Assembly (NCBI GenBank): GCA_020744425.1
Contig: JAGMUV010000014.1
Span: 310,001 to 374,000, forward strand
DNA length: 64,000 bases
DNA from: Dactylonectria macrodidyma
Lineage: Eukaryota > Ascomycota > Sordariomycetes > Hypocreales > Nectriaceae
Direction of reading: 5' to 3'
The position numbers were made by a program, and so were the translations under genes. Each line of letters opens with the position of its first letter. Positions within the stretch are counted from its first letter, which is position 1. Below, one piece after another: positions 48,685 through 60,400 of this stretch. The notes below the pieces were generated by a model. It made no database searches, was not told the DNA's origin, and saw only the letters and a list, made by a program, of their open reading frames with translations.

Positions 48685-48704
48685 GAGTATGGATAGAAAG
48701 CCTG
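48685..48704 (-). repeat. right terminal inverted repeat, hAT copy 2
   Basis: 20 bp, reverse complement of 45908-45927; followed by the second CTCTCAAG duplication and the remainder of the regulator exon. Confidence 0.95.
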
Positions 48705-48999
48705 CTCTCAAGACGAATCTATCCACCTTGTCGAGCAGCTACAACAAAAGGTGCTCTGGCTGGATTCAGATACAAAGGGCGCTCATGCTCTTGTCTGGAC
48801 ATATTTCATCGCGGCTGCGGAAAGCGTTTTACCAGAGCACCGGACGTTCTTCTCTCAGCGGCTGAGCTCGTTATATAAGCATACACGCTTCAGGAGTATC
48901 ACTGCAGGCTTGAAAGCTTTGGAGACAGTGTGGGCTATGCAGCCTGTTCGAAGATGGACTGAAATCATGATAACTGACACTCCCATCCTCGTCATGTAG

Positions 49000-49304
49000 C
49001 TATCAAAGAAAAGAAAGGCAAGAGAATGTAGTTCACCATGGCTCATCTGATTTTGAGATCTTCTTTTGCTTTCCAGTCTCCTCGGTTTCCCGAGAAAAGA
49101 ACATGACCAAGTCAGATAAATCGTTTCATTAAATCTGAACGACAGATTAAGCTCCAGATATCCAAATTATGTTCTTCTAGTCCGGCTAAGACGATTTAGA
49201 TCCTTCTTACCGCTATGTGCCTCTCATGGCTGGATGGTGATTCTTAAATCCCAAATAACTATTTATAACCATTATTTCGACATGTATGAAAAAGAGAAAC
49301 GCAA
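49000..49304. other. 3' flanks of convergent regulator and permease 2
   Basis: 305 bp, AT-rich, between two tail-to-tail genes; no coding evidence. Confidence 0.5.
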
Positions 49305-51357
49305 TTAGCACACAAGTTGATATAGCCTTTTCCAGAATGGCCACCTCATCTTCTCTTCACGCTCTTGTTCGGTGTCGATGTAGACGCGGAAATATCGCCG
49401 ACCCGTCTTGATGTCCATCTCACTGACTTTTATGCCCCGTGTTCGAAACCAGATTTTGTGGAGGACATAGAACACTAAAATGATGGGCACAGCCATGATG
49501 CGGAGGAAGAAGGTTTGGACCTTGTCGGAAGTCGTCGTCTCTGAAGCCGTCGTATCGAGGGGCGAGACAGCAATCCAAATCTGGGATGCCAACACCATGA
49601 TGTAGCCAACAAGCCCGAACCAGGATCCAATAACGCCAACATTGGAGCGGAAGGGTAGTTGTTCGAGAGTGTTCGAATTGTGTGCCCAGGCCTTGCGGAA
49701 TCGAATGTGACAGAGACAAATGCTACCCCAGGTGAAGAGAGTGCTTAGCGCGCTAATGGAAAGCAGCCAGTTGAAGATAACATCGTGGACCTCTAGATCC
49801 GCAAGAAATGCTAGCACTCCGATGACAGCAGCCAGAAGGATGGCCATAAGCGGCCGGCCATGCTTGTCAATATAAGAAAAGAAGACTGGGGCATGAGCTT
49901 GTTGTGCTAGAGCGAGCAGTGTCCGAGACGAGCCATAGACTGCAGAGTTGCCAACACTGATTACTGCAATCAAGATAACAGCATTCATGACGCTAGGAAG
50001 AATCGTGGTTCCGGCGGTTTCTATCGCGATAACGAACGGGCTGGCTGATGCATCTGCGCTACTTTTTCCCTCCAAAAGGCGAGGCTCACTAGAAGGAACC
50101 AGGAGTCCAACGAGAAGAAGGGAGGTGATGTAGAAGATCGTAATACGCCAGAAAACCTGCTTGATGGCTGTGGGTAGCGATTTGCGAGGGTTGACTGTTT
50201 CAGCAGCGGCCAGTCCTATTAGCTCTGTCCCGGTGAAGGACGCAGATGATGTCACTAGGACACTGCAGAAGCCCTTGAACCCATTTTTGAAGGCACCGGG
50301 ATCCTGCCAATATTGACCGCCGATGTATCCAGTATCCGGCTTGCCACCTATGTTGATGACTGCAGCTAGCAGGCTGCGGGCTGTTAGCGTTACATTCTAG
50401 GTCAATGTCTTGCTGCCAGGAACTCACATGAAACCGATAATAGCAGTGACTTTGATGATCGAGAAGATAAACTCAGCTTCACCATACGCTTTAACCCCAA
50501 AGAGGTTGATGATTATGATGAAGATGAGGAATATGGCCACGAAGACGGCTTTGCTGATGTTCTCATTCCAGTAACTGATCGTATACGCGGCCGCAATGAT
50601 TTCAAGCGGCAAGACGAATAGCCACTGGAGGCAATAGCTATTTGTGTATCCTGTTAGTGTCGATAACATATAGAAATCCACACCAAGGTGAGCATTGCCC
50701 AGGGGTGAGACAGTCTTGGAGTAGATGTGAACTTACTTCCATCCCATCGCGAAACCCCACGATGGATCAAGAAAACGCGTTGAAAACGCAGAGAACGAGC
50801 CGGCAACTGGGAACAGCACACACAGTTCACCTAGTGACTGCATCGTACAGTACTGCATGACACCAATCACAACATAAGAGAGCAGAAGGGTAGCGGGCCC
50901 GCCTTTGCTGAGCGAGGCTCCAGAAGCAACAAAAAGACCGGTTCCTGTACGTGTTAGAATATGGATCGCATGGTCGTTTTCTTGATCCCCCTTCTTAGCA
51001 TCCTTGAGGAGGCTTACCAATGGCACCGCCAAAAGCAATCATCTGCAAGTGCCGTCCCTTGAGTTCTCTAGCAAGGGCGGTGTTGGCCGTCTTTGCATTT
51101 GCTGCCTTTAGATCGTATTGATGGTCCCCGGCGGGAATGGTAGGCGGAGGAGTCGTCTGGTAGCCACTGTTTCGACCCTTCGGAGGCAGTGCTTCGGCGC
51201 GACGGAAGCCATCTATCCAGTCCGTTGGCTTAGCAGAGGGATCGGCCAACTTGGCCGAGATGTTCCAAGTTGCTCCCCTATCTTCGCCGCCGGCCGCGTC
51301 TAGCTCGTTCATTTCGATGACCTCGACATCGCGGGTCAAGATAATGTCGCCCTTCAT
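49305..51357 (-). CDS. amino-acid permease 2 (AAT/YAT-type, Gap1-like family)
   Basis: Four exons on the minus strand: 51357-51018, 50944-50737, 50637-50428, 50373-49305; 608 residues. A ~95-residue hydrophilic N terminus precedes ELKGRHLQMIAFGGAIGTGL, the hallmark first helix of fungal amino-acid permeases; FPVAGSFSAFSTRFLDPSWG, then FTGTELIGLAAAETVNPRKS and YGSSRTLLALAQQAHAP follow. The C-terminal tail has the usual ...WPFWKRLYQ end. It belongs to the AAT group, distinct from permease 1 (choline/GABA group), so the cluster carries two different transport types. Imports amino acids by proton symport across the plasma membrane. The leader is pyrimidine-rich on the transcribed strand (51405-51450). 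Tail-to-tail with the disrupted regulator. Confidence 0.9.
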
Positions 51358-52647
51358 CTTGTAAGTCGATGATGACGTTGCATGCCACGGAGAATTTCGT
51401 ACAAAGTACGTAAGAAGAAGAAAGTAAAGAAGGAAAAAAGAAAATTCTCTCGGGGAAAGGATCTGCGTTCGGCGAAAAGGAAGACGCTTAGCCAGGTGAT
51501 GATCGAGACCGCATGCTCATATCCTGGGGGTATGGCGTGAGGATTGGGGGAGGCCATCCCCCATGTGTACAGTGGCTTGCAGGTTTACTGGTTATTGCCT
51601 CGTTTTGGGGCTGATAAGAAGATACCACGAGGGGCATGCTAAACTAGCGAGACAAGGTGCAGGGATGGCAAGCGTCAAACCCCAGTCAGGGGTCTTGTTA
51701 GCTCCTTCCTGTTTCGATTCAATTTGAAAGAATGCGTCTTGCAAGTGTAAGAACCTAATTCTTCCTCTGCCGCAGGTTATGTCTGATGCATGTTGAAAGT
51801 GTTCTGGACTCTGTGGCGTTCCGCGCATCCGCGCGGACAAATGCTCCGGACAGCTTAGACTACTGAGTTCAGGGCTATGATAGCTCCATATTTTCGAAGG
51901 CAATGTGGGCCTTTCGATAGATTAGGGTATCTGGGGAAGTAGCTTGATCTGAATACATTTGGAAAGGGGTTTTTGGCCTGATAATGAACCCTCCCTGGCT
52001 ACGGCGGCTGTTCCAGGTCCGTGGCGGCCAAGTCTCTCGAGATAGTTCCGCTTTACTAATAATTATTACCGACGAATCGTGCACATGGCCCTCGCAATCC
52101 CCCCTGCCAAGATCGCCTGAGGTCCCGCGACAGCCTTCATTGTGGGCCGTGGAAGCTTTTAGTGGACTTGGCAGTTCGCAGGGTCGTGCAACCACTTCGA
52201 CTTGCCAAGGCTATGGATCCGACATCGGTCTTGCGCACTATCTGGTAGAATGCGTCTAGGTATATCAACAATCACGGAGCGTGTTTCAAACTACTGCTTT
52301 CCCTAGCGATGGCGTGGCGACGTGGGGGTGATAATGCCTTATCATCGGCGTCACCTCAAACCACCATTGTGGCTCACAAAGTGCAGAATTAAAGAATTAG
52401 ATTTATATATGTTCCGGCCCCGTCTATAATCCAACAGTTCAACTCATTTGCGAGCTCAATCAACACTTGATAGTTGGCCTGGAGCGTAGAATGGTGATAC
52501 TCTCAAATAACCTGCACTGAGGCGTTTCTTGACAATGAACATGGAAAGACAGGACAGCTGCATGAGATCAATTTTGTACACCAGAGCATTTCAATTTGAT
52601 AAAACTACTATATGCTACTGCTTTCTGTATCTAGCGTTGATGCGAGC
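51358..52647. other. intergenic between two clusters
   Basis: Promoter of permease 2 and 3' flank of the MFS gene. 1.3 kb without a supported gene; marks a plausible border between the amine cluster and the acid-sugar cluster. Confidence 0.5.
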
Positions 52648-54232
52648 TCAGTCGTCCCGAATCTCATTTGCCTCTGCCAGCTCTCTCTCAGCCTTAGTTC
52701 CCTTCCAGTTGACCAATCGACACACAACCGGAATCAAACTAGCCAGAATCATGCCCGAACCCAGGAACCCAGCAGTGACTCCAAAGCCAATGGGATAGTC
52801 GGGAGCATCCGTCGACTTCCAGATTCTGCTTCCATAGACACTGGAGAAGTTGCCGAACGCGTTGACAAGAGCCAACACGACAGCTCGCTTCTCAGCCGGC
52901 AGGCTGATGACGCCGCTCGTCCAGGTCATGATGAGCGGCAACGCAGACCAGATGCCCGCGGCGACGAAGCAGATCATGACGTAGCGGACTACGGCCGTCT
53001 TGACGGCGCAGCAAACGACACTGCAGGCAAAGCCGACTCCCAGGGCGCCGGCAATGTGCCAGCGTCGGTCGCCAGTGCGGTCGGAGGACCAGGCGAGGAT
53101 GTTGAGGCACACGGAAGCGACGGCATAGATGGGAACAGTCATGTACTGCGCCTTGACGGTCTCGTAGCCCAGGGATACCGTGATGGTGGGGATGAAGTAG
53201 GAGATGGTTCCAGCGCCGACGTCAAGCATGAATAGGACGAGGAATAGATAGGTTCGTGGGTCAGACACAGCTGCGACGAATGCCTGCCAGTGGCTCAGCC
53301 GGATTCCACCGTGTCCGCTCTCGGCAATTCCATCGTGGATGATTCGTAGCTTGGCCAGCTGTTGCTCGGACTCGTTGAGACGCTTCGATGACTCCGGGTA
53401 GTCGAGGAGGATGAAGTAGGCGCAAATAGCAACTCCCACCGTCGCAACACCCTCGACGATGAAGAGCCAGCGCCAGCCAGCGATTCCGTGAGCATCATGG
53501 AGGTTGGAGGTAATGGCACCGGCAAGGAGACCTCCGAAGGCGCCAGAAAGGACGGCAGCGGTGTAAAAGATGGCGAATCGCTTGCCTAGTCTGGAGTCAG
53601 CACTTCTCGCAATTGACTGAAGCTTCATCGTCGAGAAACCTACCTAGTTCGGCTTTGGTGTACCAGCAGCTCAGCAGATACAGAACACCAGGGAAGAATC
53701 CTGCCTCGATGCATCCGAGAATGAAGCGGAATCCGAGCAGGGCGCCGTAGGTCTTGGAGATTGCCATGAGAGCGCTGAGAGCGCCCCAGATGAGCATGAT
53801 GGTCGGGAGAAAGATAGAGGGTCGGCTGCGGGACAGAATCATGTTGGAGGGAACTTCGCAAATGAGGTAGCCGAAGAAGAAGATGGAAAGGACCCAGGCG
53901 TAGTCGTCGTCGGACAAGCTGAGCTCATCTGCCATGCCCGCAATCTTGGCATTGCCCTGTCGCGGTGCGTGTTAGTTCGATTCTGGGGTATTTCGTCGCG
54001 CGGTGGAGGCTGGAGTAGCACTTACGATATTGGTTCTGTCGATGTAGTTGAGAATGTACATGATCCAGAGGATAGGCATCAGAAAGCAGTCAATCTTCTT
54101 GACGAGCTTCTTTTCCTCAGCGGTGCCAGGAACATAATTGCGGAGAGCCTCGGCCAACTCATTGTTTTGCAGAGTGGCGTCTCCCTTGGGGTCTTCCTTC
54201 ATCTCGACGGACTCCTTTCTGTCGTGATCCAT
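52648..54232 (-). CDS. MFS transporter, anion:cation symporter (Dal5/allantoate-permease-like)
   Basis: Three exons on the minus strand: 54232-54026, 53956-53644, 53585-52648; 485 residues. Twelve membrane segments with ACS-family signs: KIDCFLMPILWIMYILNYID then RTNIGNAKIAGM, FFGYLICEVPSNMILSRSRP, LGFRFILGCIEAGFFPGVLY, then LSCWYTKAELGKRFAIFYTA and GWRWLFIVEG. These carriers import organic anions such as allantoate, nicotinate, tartrate or sugar acids with a cation. Placement beside a threonate-type enzyme fusion suggests a four-carbon sugar acid as cargo (inference). A TATA-like element lies at 54352-54357. Ends ...AEANEIRDD. Confidence 0.9.
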
Positions 54233-54857
54233 AGCGAGTATCGTCAGGTTTGGGACTCTCTGAGTGTGGTGAAGACTGGTCTTTCTGATTGAGATGTCGA
54301 GAGAGACTGGAGTGGTGAAAAGAAACAGGATTCCCCACGGGCATCGAAGGGTATATAACGTCGCAACAAGAGGCTGGCAATCTCGTTCAAGAAAAACCTT
54401 GGAACGGCACTGGCGACCAGTTTCCCCACGGGGATAGTCGGCGGGGCAGAGGGAACTATTGCGGAGCAGAGTCATGACGCATCTCCACCGCGGCCTTCGT
54501 GCCGATTGGGGGAAGAAAGGATCTAGAATGCGTCTCAGTCGCGGGCTTCAGACCGACACCCGCAGGATCCATGAGCCGCCCCGAGCTTTCACGAGTCAGT
54601 GCCGTAAACCCGGGGATATCATACCATCAGTCATGGATTGCACATTCTAATGGTACGCTGTGCGGGTGCATTGTTTGTTTCTCCGCCGTTGCATTGCATT
54701 TCCGACACACACTGTCACATCGGATCGTCATGCAAATGTCTGATTGTGTATTACGGTTCTTTTCCGTGATCCATATGGTTACATCGATCCTCCACATTCA
54801 ATGGCCACTCCAATCATCGATCGTCAGTCAGTGCGTGATCAGCTCAGAGATCTCGCC
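54233..54857. promoter_or_regulatory. promoter of the MFS gene
   Basis: 625 bp separating the MFS gene from the regulator upstream on the same strand. Holds the TATA-like element; no gene. Confidence 0.45.
54352..54357 (-). promoter_or_regulatory. TATA-like element
   Basis: TATATA, 120 bp before the MFS start codon on the minus strand. Confidence 0.35.
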
Positions 54858-56985
54858 CTATTCCGGCAGCTGAGAATGGAGAAGATTCAGCATATTTAGG
54901 GGGTAGTGCTCGACGCCGTCGAAATTAGCCATCATATCACCGTCAAAGGCCCAACCGCTCCAGTCAGTGCTTTGCCAGCCGTTCCTATGTGTCTCGAGCC
55001 ACGGGACGGCCAGTGCTGCTGGGTCACTGCTTGGAGTCACCTGCTCATCTTGCCTTTCGCGCTCTTTTACTTTCTGCAGCATGTTATTGAGTCCTCGACC
55101 GATGTAGTGAGCGACGTGGCGTGCGCATTTGCGCGTCTCATTCAGTAAGATGACGGTTCGCTCTATGAGGAGGACCACTTCATCACCGTGAAGAGCGAAA
55201 TCTGCCTGCCTCCAGTGCAGTTGCACCTTCATGAGGAACATGGATGCATAGGAAAGGGTCGTCAACAGATACAGAGGTACCCCAATGACGGACCTTCGCA
55301 TGTCCGGGTCATCGAGTATCAGCTCCAACGCCGAAGTGGCGCTTTGGATTGCCAAATTGACAAAGGCTCTTCGCTCCGAGGATATCAGATACTGAGAAGA
55401 GGGATTCAAACCGCGTAAGCAAATCGAAAATAGTTGAAGCCTGGCAAAGTGGTAATGAAGAATCACTCCCTTGGCAGGGTAGTTGGAGATGTGATGGTCG
55501 GGGACTACAACACAAATAGTGGGTTAGGTCTTGGGATCCCTTACGGTTCATCATTCAGGATACATAATATCTTACCGAGCCGACTTTCCCAATGATCCCT
55601 CCAATGCCCGAGGTCCACATCGTACCGCCGGAGCGCCCCGAACTCATCGTTGGCCACCAGTCTCGACCGATCCGAACCGAACGTGTGAAATACGCGACTC
55701 AGGATGATGAAGACGCCAACTTGACTATGCAAGCGGAAATCGGCCTGTGTTATGCCAGGAAGATGCAACAAGCTCTCGTGGCTGGTAATGGTCGCGTCAT
55801 CGTGGATCACGGGTGGTCGCCCATAGGCGATGCTGAAGTGGTGATCGCAAACGTACAAGAAGTACCACAGCCGAGCCTTTTCAACATGTTCGGGAGATGT
55901 ACCTTGGAGAGCCTTGGCGCAGAACTGGTGAAGTTTGAGTTCTGTGGCGATGCGCACAGCTAGGCCGGACAGCTTCCAGCTCACATCAGAGAGCCAGAAA
56001 GCGCCCAAGCAAAGGCCGCGGACGTCGTCTAGCGAGTGGTAACGTTGGAACACGGACTGGCTGGTGAGCTCCAAGAATATGGGATAGCATTTGTCAAACG
56101 CAATTCCTCCGTCTTGAGCATGCAGCGCCGTCACTGCAAGAATGGCTGCCGTCAAGAGTGTTGATGAGTTGCGAGTCTCGGCTAGCGTCTTGTGGACAAG
56201 GGCAATGCCTCCCCACAGGTATGCATTGAGTGTTCCACAGAAAGTGGAGAAGAGGCCTTCAGCTTCGTTGAGGCTGACTTTGCCTTGAGAGATGAAGTCT
56301 GGTTCTGGAACTAGAGTTGTCTTTTGATGGGCAGTAGCACCAGGATCGCTTCGTATGTTTCGCAGCTTGGTGACTTCGAACAGGCTTGCCATGGGAGCAT
56401 TGCCAATTTCTTCGTCCTGGGCTTCATGCATCAGCGGTTCTGGCGAATTTTCTCTCGTCATGGCCGTTACATCAGATGGGCGCAAGGGTGAACCCGCCGC
56501 TGGGCTACCCTGGGCTACCAGGCGTCTGGGCAATCCAGGGTTGTGTGAGGATATCTGGAGATCCTGTTGACTCGATGACAGCTGAACTGGAACCGTCTGG
56601 GCTAGGTTCAAGTGCCTCTGAACCTCGGCCAGAGCAGCCTGCAAATTGCGGACCTGTAATTCCATTGATTCCTTCCATTCATTTTCGTCGTCAAGAAGAG
56701 TCTGTAGACTCTTGTTCACAACGCATTCCAAGCCGAGACGCGTGCATCGAGCGCATCGATCCTGGCCAGGCTCAAGTCCACATTTGATTTTGCGGCCTTG
56801 ACACTCCTGGCCTTTGCAATTTGATGCTCGTGTTAGTATCCATCTGGACCGGTTCGGCTTCGCCGCGAACTGGAGGCTGCAAGGATCCACTCACAAGCCC
56901 GAATCTTTCGGGAGATTTTAGGGACAGGAGTCGCTGATTCGCGGGAGACTCCATCTGCCGAACTGTCGAACCGCGTGCGCTTCAT
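54858..56985 (-). CDS. Zn2Cys6 transcription factor with fungal-specific regulatory domain
   Basis: Three exons on the minus strand: 56985-56895, 56811-55576, 55504-54858; 657 residues. The zinc cluster CQECQGRKIKC then ...CARCTRLGLEC follows C-x2-C-x6-C-x8-C-x2-C-x6-C; an intron splits the first Cys codon, as in many fungal genes. A short coiled segment (ENEWKESMELQVRNLQAALA) follows, likely dimerising. Middle homology region: VRGLCLGAFWLSDVSWKLSG and ATELKLHQFC, then KARLWYFLYVCDHHFSIAYG with RPP. Predicted nuclear activator. Divergent from the threonate-type fusion gene with 512 bp between starts, and upstream of the MFS gene on the same strand, so it is the obvious candidate regulator of that cluster. 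Confidence 0.9.
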
Positions 56986-57497
56986 CGTCTCAGCATGGAA
57001 CGAACTCCGCAATATGCCCTGTGCCGCCGCGGTTCTGTTTGGTTGTTTTGAAGTGAGAGTGGGACAGGAAGGCGGGACGACAAGGCGGGACGATGGCCGA
57101 GAGGTAAACGAAGCTGGGAGAACGGGACGATGGCCGCGATGGAACGGGGGGCCCAGGGCCCAATACATATTCGCTTTATGTAGGATTCGCCTCCGTTTTT
57201 AGCGTCCAGTCCGAATGAGTCGTTAGGTCCGCGGCCATCTTCCCGCGCTGTCTCCACTTGATGTAACAGTTGCGGATCTTGCCCCGGACCAGATGCTAGG
57301 TCCCTGGCTTCCCCAGCCATTGCGGAACGAAGCTTGGTATATTATTCCTTGACGAGCGTATTCCCGATCTCTTACTCAGTTTTTGGCTTCACTGCAAAAT
57401 TTTAGGTCGGCGACGAAGATTATTTTTATATCACCCCTTTGTTTCCCCTTGTTCCACCTTCGACACCGCCTCTCATCCATCTCCAACAACATACACC
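56986..57497. promoter_or_regulatory. divergent promoter with three CGGGACGA motifs
   Basis: 512 bp between the regulator and the fusion enzyme. CGGGACGA occurs at 57073-57080, 57086-57093 and 57123-57130, all in the same orientation; the last two extend to CGGGACGATGGCCG. CGG-containing repeats are what Zn2Cys6 proteins recognise; autoregulation plus control of the enzyme is inferred. Confidence 0.55.
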
Positions 57498-60400
57498 ATG
57501 ACGGCCAATGCCGGTGATGCTACGCAAGTCGGGTTCGTTGGCCTTGGGGCCATGGGACTCGGCATGGCCTGCAACCTCTTGAAGAAATCCCGCTATACTG
57601 TTCGAGGTTACGATGTTTATCAGCCCAGTATCCAGAAGCTTGTTGACCAGGGTGGCGATGCTGCTACATCCGCCCGGGATGTTGCTGCGAGGAGCGAGTT
57701 GCTGGTCTGCATGGTGACCAACTCGCAGCAAATTGAGACCATACTGTTTTCCGAACAAGACGGTGCTCTGCAAGGTAAGAGGACATTATATCCGATTATA
57801 CACCTCAGCCTGCTCACAGTTCGAAATAGCGTTACCAAAGGGAGCTACCATTCTCATCTGCTCAACAGTCAGCCCAACATTTCACGAGACTCTTCAATCT
57901 CGGTTGTCCAAGGCAGAAAGGTCAGACGTGCTACTCGTAGACTGTCCCGTCTCAGGCGGCACCAAGCGCGCCGCTGAAGGCACGCTGTCAATTTTCACAT
58001 CTGGGACGCCCGAGGCTTTGTCCAAAGCCGACGAGATACTGCACGACATGTCACAAAATTTATATGTTATCCCAGGCGGGCTCGGCGCAGCTAGCAAGGT
58101 CAAGATGGTCAATCAACTTCTTGTTGGTACTCACATTGCGGCTGCCGCCGAAGCTATGGGCCTAGCGACCAAGGCGGGCTTGGATACCCGTGAAGTGTAC
58201 AAGATCATTACGAATGCCGCTGGTAGCTCATGGGCCTTTGAGAACCGCGTACCGCACATGCTAGATGGAGATTGGACGCCTCACTCAGCTTTGGATATTT
58301 TCGTTAAGGACATGGCAAGTGTTAGTCTTCTGCTGACTGTCGACAAGCTAACTCATCTATTAGGGCATTGTCGTGTCAACGGCTCGTTCGCTACAGTTCC
58401 CAGTCCCCCTTGCTTCGGTAGCGGAGCAATTGTACATTTCTGGATCTTCCCAGGGATATGGAAGGGAAGATGATGCTGGACTTGTTCGCATCTTCCTTCC
58501 TGGAAACCCCACCGGCGTTCAGACGAGCGCAACCCGAACGGCGCAGCCAACTGATCTCACACCTGGCAGCACGCCGTTGGAGATAACCAAAATCGGCATG
58601 ATTGGCCTTGGTGCTATGGGACAAGGCATTGCCTCCTCGCTACTTCGTGCTGGATACCCTGTCCACGGCTACGATGTCGTGGAGCGCGCCATCGACAAGT
58701 TCCTGACGTATAGCGGCAAGCCCGCCAAGGCCAACTCACCCGCAGAGGCAATAGCTGATGCAGAGGTCGTGGTCATCATGGTGCAGAACGCAGCTCAGGT
58801 CGACGATCTTTTGTTTGGATCCGGCAAGGGAGCTGCGTCCTTGCTACCAGGCGCAACTGTAATTCTCAACTCCACAGTTCCTCCTTCATACGTCAAGGGT
58901 TTGGCAAAGCGACTGGATGGTCTGGAAAAGGGTATTTCACTCATTGACGCTCCTGTCAGTGGAGGAGTTGCCCGGGCTGCAAATGGAACCCTTACAGTGA
59001 GTGACTACCGCAACATTTGACACTGTTGAAACCGAAAAGCTGACATCAGCACAGGTCATTTGCTCGGGAGATAGCAGTGTGATAGCCAAAACACTGAACC
59101 CCCTACATGCTATCACTGGCGTTGCCAGCAACTTATGCCATGTCCAAGGAGGCGTTGGAGCTGCTTCTTCAGTCAAGCTTATCAATCAGCTCTTGGCTGG
59201 CGTCCACATTGCCGTTGCAGCCGAGGCAATGGCATTTGCCGCCCGGCTTGGCCTAGACACTCGATCATTGTTCGAGACGCTCAAGAGCGCAGCGGCTTGG
59301 AGTTGGATGTTTGAGAACAGAGTTCCACAGATGCTCGACGCGGATTGGACAGCCCACTCAGCCTTGGCAATCTTTGTCAAAGACCTAGGAATCGTGCTGG
59401 ATGAGGCCAAGACCTGCCTGTATCCGGCACCCCTTTCCGCTGCGGCTCACAATTTATACATCTCAGGTGCCGCGCGTGGCCTGTCACATGAGTCTGATGC
59501 TGGCGTCGTCCGGTATTACGAATCAATGACTGGCATCTCGGTTGCTGAGAAAGCCGGCCCTCCTACGAACGCGCAGCCCGCCGATAATAGCCCAGCGAAA
59601 CATGAGCCTCAACCTCTCCCCGCGAAAGAAACTCTAGATTCATTGCCATCAGAATACGCTACTGATGTCATCACTTCAATTCAGACCGTCGTCGGAAGCA
59701 GAGAGGTCCCAATTCTAGTCGTCTTGGACGATGACCCCACTGGAACGCAGACTTGTCACGACATTGATGTTTTGATGACGTGGGACACACCGGCACTGGA
59801 GACTGAATTTGCTCTCAACCCCAAAGGATTCTTCATCTTGACCAATTCTCGTGCCCTTCCTTCGATAGAGGCGCGAAAGCTGATTCTCGAGATCTGCGAG
59901 AATGTCAAGAAGACTGCCGAGAAGATGGGAAAGACGGTCGAAATTGTCCTCCGTGGGGACTCAACACTACGTGGCCACCTGCCTGAGGAGCCAGAGGCTG
60001 CCGAAGAGGCCTTTGGTCAATTTGATGGATGGGTAATTGCACCTTTCTTCTTCCAGGGTGGCCGATATACCATCGACGATGTTCACTATGTCAAGGAGGG
60101 AGATGTCCTAGTTCCAGCAAGTCAGACGCCATTTGCCCAGGATGCGACTTTTGGATACAAGAACTCCAACTTGAGGGACTACATTGTAGAAAAGTGTGGC
60201 TCCAGGTTTGACAGCTCCTCGTTCGTTTCGATAACCCTGGACGATATCCGCCTAGGTGGACCTTCACGCGTGGCAGAAAGGCTTCTTGCCTCGCCTGCTG
60301 GGCCGAAGACGGTTTTCATCGTCAATGCAGCTGCAGAATCAGACATGCATGTCTTCGTCTCTGGCCTGCTCAAGGCTGAGAAAGAAGGCAGACGTTATCT

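Larger units (their letters stand above)
45908..48704 (+). mobile_element. hAT DNA transposon, copy 2
   Basis: 2,797 bp, same 20-bp terminal inverted repeats as copy 1, flanked by a different exact 8-bp duplication CTCTCAAG (45900-45907 and 48705-48712). Every frame compared gives the same protein text as copy 1 at a constant offset of 8,874 bp. It splits the third exon of the Zn2Cys6 regulator in the same orientation as the host gene. The different, perfect duplications show two independent transposition events rather than a segmental copy. Confidence 0.97.
44647..48999 (+). pseudogene. Zn2Cys6 transcription factor interrupted by hAT copy 2
   Basis: Exons 44647-44671, 44755-45237, 45296-45907, then continuation 48713-48999 after the transposon; without element and duplicated 8 bp the reading frame is 468 residues with no other defect. 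The first 45 residues hold CYECCKRRLKCDKTEPECLK and CLKKGISC, a C-x2-C-x6-C-x6-C-x2-C-x6-C cluster. The rest is a fungal-specific regulatory part (VAPIMVVFDSISNGYRDIIL, then AVSVVAAFHLAEKAPELR). The insertion falls after codon ...SSLSQ. As it stands, translation would run 11 residues into the element and stop, removing the last ~95 residues but leaving the DNA-binding domain. It may be dead or a truncated DNA-binder. Likely controller of the flanking amine genes (inference from position). Confidence 0.9.
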
